A stretch of 64,000 nucleotides of DNA from Rathayibacter sp. SW19 (GTDB lineage Bacteria > Actinomycetota > Actinomycetes > Actinomycetales > Microbacteriaceae). The position numbers and the translations under genes were made by a program. The stretch lies in assembly GCF_030866825.1 (NCBI RefSeq), contig NZ_CP133020.1, forward strand, positions 3,348,001-3,412,000, in the 5' to 3' direction. The notes beneath the pieces are model-generated. The model ran no database searches and was not told the DNA's origin. It worked only from the letters and a program-made list of their open reading frames with translations. This document shows, in pieces, positions 59,539 through 64,000 of the stretch; the first letter of the stretch is position 1; every line of letters starts with the position of its first letter.

Positions 59539-59930
59539 TCGTCGATACATCGGCGCTCGTTGCAATCCTCCGCGACGAGCCGGACGCCGCAGCTTTCGCC
59601 GAGGCGATCGCTTCACGGGCCCGAGTGGCCATGAGCGCTGCCAGCTACCTCGAGGTCGGCGTCGTGATCGACCACGCTCGCAGCCCGCTGGCCAGCAGGC
59701 GGGTTGACGAGCTGATCCGAGTGGCAGGCATCCAAGTTGAAGCGGTCACGGCAAATCACGCGCGCATCGCGCGAGATGCGTACCGTGATTTCGGCAAGGG
59801 CAGTGGGCACGCCGCCGGCCTCGACTTCGGCGATTGCCTCAGCTACGCGCTCGCGGTGGATCGTGACGAGGCACTCCTCTACAAGGGAACGGACTTTGCC
59901 CACACCGATATCCGTTCCGCACTGGAATGA
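59535..59930 (+). CDS. vapC: VapC toxin, PIN-domain ribonuclease
   Basis: A 131-aa PIN nuclease. The acidic catalytic set is complete: Asp4 in [12 protein letters not shown], Glu40 in SYLEVGVV, Asp97 and Asp100 in [13 protein letters not shown]. VapC toxins cut tRNA or rRNA when free of VapB. The start overlaps the vapB stop. Its own stop overlaps an in-frame ATG of the following acetyltransferase frame. Confidence 0.95.
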   Translation: MIVDTSALVAILRDEPDAAAFAEAIASRARVAMSAASYLEVGVVIDHARSPLASRRVDELIRVAGIQVEAVTANHARIARDAYRDFGKGSGHAAGLDFGDCLSYALAVDRDEALLYKGTDFAHTDIRSALE

Positions 59931-59947
59931 GCGCATACGCTGAAGAT

Positions 59948-60232
59948 ATGCACCCCGAATTCACACATGAGCCGGATGCACGCCGCTACGCGATGGACTT
60001 TGGCACGCAGTTGGTGTGCATTCTCGACTACCGCATCCACAACAACGCGATCTCCCTGACCCGCACCTACACGCAGCCGGCACAGCGCGGCAACGGCTAC
60101 GCCGGGCAATTGGTCGAATACGCCGTCAACGACATCGAGACCACAACGACCTACAGGATCTTACCGATGTGCTGGTACGTCGCGGAGTGGTTCGAAGCAC
60201 ACCCAGACCGCACCGGCGTGCTCGAGCGCTGA
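59948..60232 (+). CDS. Small YjdJ-type GNAT family protein
   Basis: A 94-aa minimal acetyltransferase domain (PF14542 type): ILDYRIHNNAISLTRTYTQPAQRGNGYAGQLVEYAVND carries the Q-x-x-G-x-G/A acetyl-CoA loop as QRGNGYAG. The usual start MHPEFTHEPDARRY is at 59948; an ATG at 59927 in the same frame overlaps the vapC stop and would couple translation. Larger GNAT toxins acetylate aminoacyl-tRNA, but this short form lacks their extra elements, so a toxin role is not claimed. Confidence 0.85.
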   Translation: MHPEFTHEPDARRYAMDFGTQLVCILDYRIHNNAISLTRTYTQPAQRGNGYAGQLVEYAVNDIETTTTYRILPMCWYVAEWFEAHPDRTGVLER

Positions 60233-60287
60233 ACCGCAATATTGCCCGCCGCAACTTTGCCTGCTGTTTGGACAGCCGCTCTGCCGG

Positions 60288-61169
60288 TCACTCTCCTGAT
60301 TGGAACCACGGCGGATACACGGCCACCTTGGGCCGATGCGGGGCTTTTCCGAGGATCGTCTTGACCGATTGACGCACCTTGTCGTTGGCAACGCCGATGA
60401 GGCTGACCTGGTCGAACGGCACCGCCTGGTGCACAAGCAATTCCGCGCGTAGAGTTGCGTCAGACTCATCATCGGTCAGCATCGTGCGCAACATGCGTGC
60501 GCAGGTTTCGCGCGCCGCGCCGAACCTGGTCAAGGCGGCGACGGCATCCCCATCGGTTGCCACGATGGTCGGCGTGTCGGCGTCGTCCGTCTCGCTGCCG
60601 GCGACCTGCTTGACCGTGGTCACGAGGATGACGAAGTCATAGGCGGATGCTCGGCGCGCCTCGTTCGACAACCGCGGGTCCGCGTGCTGCGACCGGATGC
60701 TCTCCCACACGAATGCGTTCGGCGAGAGGAAGAAGGGCACGTAGTGTGCGACCGTGAGCTCGCTGCGCCCGGCGACCGGGATGCGGCGGCGAGACGAGCG
60801 GTTGTCCGCGGAGGAGATGTCGACATCCGGACGCGTCTTCCAGTCATCGGAGGCGTCCGCGAGCAGTCGACCGGCGTCGAGGATCAGCGGCAGATTATTG
60901 ATGTGGGTGACGTGGTAGATGCGCTGCTCGCCGATGTCCTTGGTGCGGGCGGCTTCCGCGGCGCGTGAAGCGGCGGTCGACGTGCCCTTGGCTGGCGCGC
61001 CTGCAGCACGGCGGGTGACGGGCGTGCGCGCCGTTACGGTCGAGCGGTTCGCGCGCGAGGTGCGGCTTGCCGGCGCCTTCGGTGGAGCAACCGGAGCCGG
61101 TTTCGGATAGCAGATGGCACACTGGGTGCCCACCATTCCGTGGATGCACTCGTCGACGCTCAAAACCAA
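60288..61169 (-). CDS. DarT-like (DUF4433) ADP-ribosyltransferase with N-terminal Cys motif
   Basis: A 293-aa protein. Residues about 80-293 match DarT, which ADP-ribosylates thymidine in single-stranded DNA: RIYHVTHINNLPLILDAGRLLAD (NAD-binding HVTH), VAHYVPFFLSPNAF and RAELLVHQAVPFDQV with the catalytic-position Glu243. An N-terminal CIHGMVGTQCAIC motif suggests a small zinc site, followed by an Ala/Arg/Thr-rich linker. No DarG macrodomain antitoxin is encoded nearby. The start is TTG at 61169 or 61163. Confidence 0.82.
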   Translation of the reverse strand: MVLSVDECIHGMVGTQCAICYPKPAPVAPPKAPASRTSRANRSTVTARTPVTRRAAGAPAKGTSTAASRAAEAARTKDIGEQRIYHVTHINNLPLILDAGRLLADASDDWKTRPDVDISSADNRSSRRRIPVAGRSELTVAHYVPFFLSPNAFVWESIRSQHADPRLSNEARRASAYDFVILVTTVKQVAGSETDDADTPTIVATDGDAVAALTRFGAARETCARMLRTMLTDDESDATLRAELLVHQAVPFDQVSLIGVANDKVRQSVKTILGKAPHRPKVAVYPPWFQSGE

Positions 61170-61351
61170 CCTCTCTTACGGATGCCGCCGCCCGGCGCGG
61201 TGCGTCGGTCGCGGTCTCCGCCGTCTTAACGTTACGTGGGTTTCGGGCGCCGTGGTGACCGGATTGCTCGGGGTCGCCCGTGTAGGCCCGACGGGCAGCA
61301 TCGGACGGCATCGGCCGGACGCAAAATTGCAAAGACTCGTAAGCTGGAAAC

Positions 61352-61720
61352 ATGACCAACCCCGTTGCATCCGTTCCGGCTGCTGCATCCGATTCCGTTG
61401 CCGATGCCGATCGTGCTGCGGCTGCACCTGCCGCTACGTCTGGCCTGCCATCGGCGTCGAGCGAGTCGTTCGACCGCATCACCATGTTCGGCGCAGCATG
61501 GTGCGGCGACTGCCGTCGCTCCAAGGCCGTGCTGGATGGTCTCAGCGTCGACTATGACTATGTCGACCTGGAAGCCGTCGAGGACGGGGCGGACCGAGCG
61601 CACGCGATCAGCGGCCGCACGAGCATCCCCGTGATCGTGTTTCCCGACAACACCCACTTCGTCGAGCCGACGGATGCGCAGTTGCGCGCCAAACTCGCTG
61701 CACTCGCGGCCCACGCGTAG
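61352..61720 (+). CDS. Glutaredoxin/mycoredoxin-like protein
   Basis: A 122-aa thioredoxin-fold oxidoreductase. The redox motif is C51-G-D-C54 in TMFGAAWCGDCRRSK, and SIPVIVFPDNTHFVEPT holds the cis-proline. CGDC is near the CGYC/CGPC motifs of mycoredoxins and NrdH. The first 38 residues are an Ala/Ser-rich extension not part of the fold. In actinobacteria the electron donor is probably mycothiol or thioredoxin reductase; this is inferred. Confidence 0.9.
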   Translation: MTNPVASVPAAASDSVADADRAAAAPAATSGLPSASSESFDRITMFGAAWCGDCRRSKAVLDGLSVDYDYVDLEAVEDGADRAHAISGRTSIPVIVFPDNTHFVEPTDAQLRAKLAALAAHA

Positions 61721-61763
61721 GCCGCACCTAAGGCCGCACCTAAGGCCGCACCTAAGGCCAGCC
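61718..61763. repeat. 12-bp tandem repeat after the glutaredoxin gene
   Basis: TAAGGCCGCACC repeats three to four times starting at the stop codon TAG of the glutaredoxin gene. The unit brings its own TAA, so a stop-codon read-through would meet another stop at once. Confidence 0.8.
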
Positions 61764-61786
61764 TGGCCGCGCCCGGCCGCGCTCCG

Positions 61787-61844
61787 TTCATAGTGCGCGA
61801 AGTGCTCGTTTGCCGAACCATTTCGACACTTCGCGCACTATGAA
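61787..61844. repeat. 58-bp palindromic element, copy A
   Basis: Perfect 18-bp arms (61787-61804, TTCATAGTGCGCGAAGTG; 61827-61844 its complement) flank a 22-bp loop. Copy B at 63118-63175 has identical arms and only three changes in the loop, in the same orientation. Between them lies only the DUF559 gene. Confidence 0.95.
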
Positions 61845-61954
61845 CTGATTGCCCAGGCGCAAACCTTGCATGCGCGCGGTCCATGCCGGCGCACACGGTC
61901 TGGGCCTGTGGATAACTTCTGCGGGCCGACGCCGAGCCGTGGCATCGTGTCGGC

Positions 61955-63091
61955 ATGCGCACAAATGGTCAACTGCCGCCCGAGCTCGGGCAGGCGTTCT
62001 CGGTCGGTGCGGCTCGTGCGGTGGGAACCACTCCCGGGCGGCTACGTGGCCGCGATCTCGCCAAGCCATTCCGCGGTGTCCGCACACTGGAGCCGCAACG
62101 GTCTGAGACGCACGAGAAAACAGCTGAGCAAACCAAGTCGTCCATCGACCCTGAGGAGGAGCGCCGCCTCGAGGCACTGAAACCGGCGCGGGCGTACTCG
62201 CACCGGATGCGCGAGTGCGAATTCTTCAGTCATGAGACCGCTGGCCTCATCTGGAGAGCGCCACTTCGTGCCACGCACAGGATCGACACGGCCGACGGGA
62301 TCGATCTGGTCGACACGGCCGACGGGATCGATCTGGCCGGCAGGGTCGACACGGCCGACGGGATCGACACAGCCGGGAAGAGCCGCAAGAACCACAACGG
62401 CCCGCCGGTGCGGTTCGGCCACGATCCCGTGCCTCACGTGAGCGTGCTCTACGGTGATTCGGCGCCGCGGGCACGCGGCGTCCATGGGCATCGACTGGCT
62501 GGCGATCCGTCGCACCTGCAGCTGCACGACGGCATGAGGGTTGCCTCGCCGGCGCTCACCTGGGTGACGCTCAGCCATCTCCCGCTGTACGACCTCGTCG
62601 CTGTCGGAGACTACTTCGCGCGCGTGTGGAGGAAGGAGGGCTTTTACCGCGTCAATCCCGGAATGCCGCCGTTGGCAAGCCTGGCACAATTGAGCGCGGC
62701 GGTCGAGGAGGGCCGGCGCACGGGCATCCGTTCGTTGCGTGCGGCGCTTCCGTTGATCCGCACAGACGCGTGGTCGCGTCCGGAGACCTGGACCCGCCTG
62801 ACACTCACGGATGCCGGACTCCCCGAGCCTGTTCTCAATCGTGACCAGTACGACCGCTACGGCGATTTTCTTGCGTGCGTCGACCTCGCCTACCCCGCGC
62901 TCAAGATTGCAATCGAGTACCAGGGGCAGCACCATGCCGCTCAGTACGCACGCGACATCGAACGCGTCGAACGGATGCGCGCGGAGGGATGGATCGTCAT
63001 CCAGGTTTCTTCGGTGCTTCTGTTCGATCATCCGGCAGAGCTCGTGCGGCGAGTGCGCGCCGCACTCATCGAGCGCGGCTGGCGCGACTGA
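61955..63091 (+). CDS. DUF559 (Vsr-like endonuclease fold) protein with nonapeptide insertion
   Basis: A 378-aa protein; the N-terminal two thirds resemble the AbiEi-associated layout common in Microbacteriaceae, and the C-terminus is a PD-(D/E)xK-type DUF559 domain: YGDFLACVDLAYPALKIAIEYQGQHH (Asp, Glu and Q/K positions) and RVERMRAEGWIVIQVSSVLLFDHPAELVRRV. Residues about 111-140 are a nonapeptide repeat from a 27-bp tandem array. A nuclease role is plausible but unproven. It is bracketed by two 58-bp palindromes. Confidence 0.88.
   Translation: MRTNGQLPPELGQAFSVGAARAVGTTPGRLRGRDLAKPFRGVRTLEPQRSETHEKTAEQTKSSIDPEEERRLEALKPARAYSHRMRECEFFSHETAGLIWRAPLRATHRIDTADGIDLVDTADGIDLAGRVDTADGIDTAGKSRKNHNGPPVRFGHDPVPHVSVLYGDSAPRARGVHGHRLAGDPSHLQLHDGMRVASPALTWVTLSHLPLYDLVAVGDYFARVWRKEGFYRVNPGMPPLASLAQLSAAVEEGRRTGIRSLRAALPLIRTDAWSRPETWTRLTLTDAGLPEPVLNRDQYDRYGDFLACVDLAYPALKIAIEYQGQHHAAQYARDIERVERMRAEGWIVIQVSSVLLFDHPAELVRRVRAALIERGWRD
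62285..62374. repeat. 27-bp tandem units in the DUF559 gene
   Basis: Two almost identical 27-bp units (62285-62311, 62312-62338), a 9-bp spacer and a third unit (62348-62374) encode DTADGIDLV-type nonapeptides. The unit is a multiple of three. Confidence 0.93.
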
Positions 63092-63117
63092 GGGCGGTGG
63101 CCGGATGCAGACCCTCG

Positions 63118-63175
63118 TTCATAGTGCGCGAAGTGCTCGATTGTCGAACCATTCCGACACTTCGCGCACTATGAA
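63118..63175. repeat. 58-bp palindromic element, copy B
   Basis: Same 18-bp arms as copy A (63118-63135 and 63158-63175); 55 of 58 positions are identical overall. It begins 26 bp after the DUF559 stop codon. Confidence 0.95.
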
Positions 63176-63290
63176 AGTGGAGCGAGCGGGAGCGGAAGCG
63201 AGCGGGAGCGGCAGCGAGCGGGAAGTGGAGTGAGCGGGAACGAGCCCGAGCGGGAACGGGAGCGAGCGGCAGCGTGCGCGCCAAGCACGA
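63176..63290. repeat. Degenerate GAGCGGGAGCGAGCGG repeat tract
   Basis: An almost pure G/A/C low-complexity tract of GAGCGAGCGGGAGCGG-type units directly follows palindrome copy B and leads up to the pRiA4b ORF-3-like gene. The period is irregular (6-18 bp). Confidence 0.75.
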
Positions 63291-63312
63291 TCGACTTTGG
63301 CAAGATAGACGG

Positions 63313-64000
63313 ATGTCTCGCACCGCCCACCCGACTCGCACCATCCGCCCGCCGCGCCCACTGCTGAGACTGCGCGTCTCTCTGGCAGAAAGCGAGCCCG
63401 AGATCTGGCGACTGCTCGAAGTCGACGCCGGGCTGAGCCTCGCCGAACTGCACGATGTGCTGCAACTCGCGTTCGGCTGGCGCGATTCCCACCTGCACAA
63501 TTTCGCCGACCATGAGCAGTACCTGCCGCAGAATCAGCTACCACGGATCGGTCGCAAGCCGCGCGTGTGGGCCTCCGACGAGCCCTACGTCGAGCCGGTT
63601 GACGGCCAACTGTCCGAACGCGACTGGACCCTCACCCAGGTCTTCGACGGTTTCGACGGCCCGCTCTACTACGAATACGACTTCGGCGATGGCTGGAATC
63701 ATCAGATCGAACTCGTCGAGCGCATCGCGGATGCTCCGGATGCGCCCAAGGCGCTGCTGCTGCGCGGCGAGCGGCGCGGCCCGCTCGACGACTCCGGCGG
63801 CATCGGTGGCTACGAAGAGAAGCTGGAAATCCTCGCCGACCCGAAGCATCCGGAGCACGATTTCATCGCCGACTGGGTCCACTGGGTCAGCGGCGCTTGG
63901 ACGCCATTCGACCCCGAATTAGTCGAATTCGACCACATCAATCAAGAGCTCGCAATTCGATTCGACGGTGGTCTCGGCATGTCGGGATTGCCGACGGATG
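63313..64000 (+). CDS. Plasmid pRiA4b ORF-3-like protein, 3'-truncated by window edge
   Basis: The frame from ATG 63313 stays open to the window end (229 codons). LLRLRVSLAESEPEIWRLLEVDAGLSLAELHDVLQLAFGW, followed by HLHNF and YEYDFGDGWNHQIELVE, is the signature of the pRiA4b ORF-3-like family (often with IS1096-type TnpR annotation). RGPLDDSGGIGGYEEKLEIL is the conserved PPEDCGG-like loop. The function is unknown; relatives are found on plasmids and chromosomes. Confidence 0.92.
   Translation, partial: MSRTAHPTRTIRPPRPLLRLRVSLAESEPEIWRLLEVDAGLSLAELHDVLQLAFGWRDSHLHNFADHEQYLPQNQLPRIGRKPRVWASDEPYVEPVDGQLSERDWTLTQVFDGFDGPLYYEYDFGDGWNHQIELVERIADAPDAPKALLLRGERRGPLDDSGGIGGYEEKLEILADPKHPEHDFIADWVHWVSGAWTPFDPELVEFDHINQELAIRFDGGLGMSGLPTD

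Overview
The window is one contiguous piece of a high-GC actinobacterial chromosome, most likely Microbacteriaceae. Supporting signs are frequent GTG/TTG starts, many ATGA-type stop/start overlaps, and family-typical genes: a DUF222/13E12 HNH protein, a DUF3516-type helicase, DUF5997, DUF559, DUF1206 and a DarT-like DUF4433 protein. I cannot name a genus. I see no rRNA, tRNA, CRISPR array or replication origin.

Layout. 1-6.7 kb: end of an aldo/keto reductase, rsmI, small proteins, a flavin oxidoreductase, a protein mannosyltransferase and a kumamolisin-like peptidase. 6.7-7.05 kb: an SMR exporter behind a clear guanidine-III riboswitch, so a guanidinium exporter. 7.1-10.8 kb: an accessory segment bounded by a 20-bp near-identical direct repeat, with a serine recombinase that has lost its catalytic serine, an Lrp regulator, a PhzF/deaminase pair and a tyrosine integrase cut off mid-gene. 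10.8-20.3 kb: a two-component system, a coupled MFS/MmyB-regulator/GNAT operon and an MMPL exporter. 20.6-31.7 kb: O-acetylhomoserine sulfhydrylase, a CoA-binding protein, an MFS pump, two secreted phosphoesterases, two PH-domain membrane proteins, and a Clp-N protein with its HTH regulator. 31.7-37.5 kb: TetR/MBL pair, GntR-ABC operon, HNH protein. 37.7-43.9 kb: a nitrogen-metabolism cluster (APC permease, amidohydrolase, glutamine-synthetase-like ligase, divergent class II amidotransferase and RpiR regulator). 44-57 kb: serine dehydratase, sulfurtransferase, DksA-type protein, helicase, reductase with a LysR effector-domain protein, AidB-like flavoprotein, acylphosphatase, M18 aminopeptidase, glutathione peroxidase. 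57-64 kb: DUF1206 protein, VapBC with a GNAT, orphan DarT-like protein, glutaredoxin, DUF559 protein and a pRiA4b ORF-3-like protein.

The most unusual property is the density of short tandem and dispersed repeats, many lying inside genes. In-gene arrays have unit lengths that are multiples of three (9, 15, 18, 27 bp) and keep the frame. Arrays outside genes include 13-bp and 31-bp units. A large palindromic repeat family (five sites) occurs between genes, but once also in frame inside the helicase. An 18-bp relative of a second intergenic repeat is expanded in frame in two unrelated enzymes. Two near-identical 58-bp palindromes bracket the DUF559 gene.
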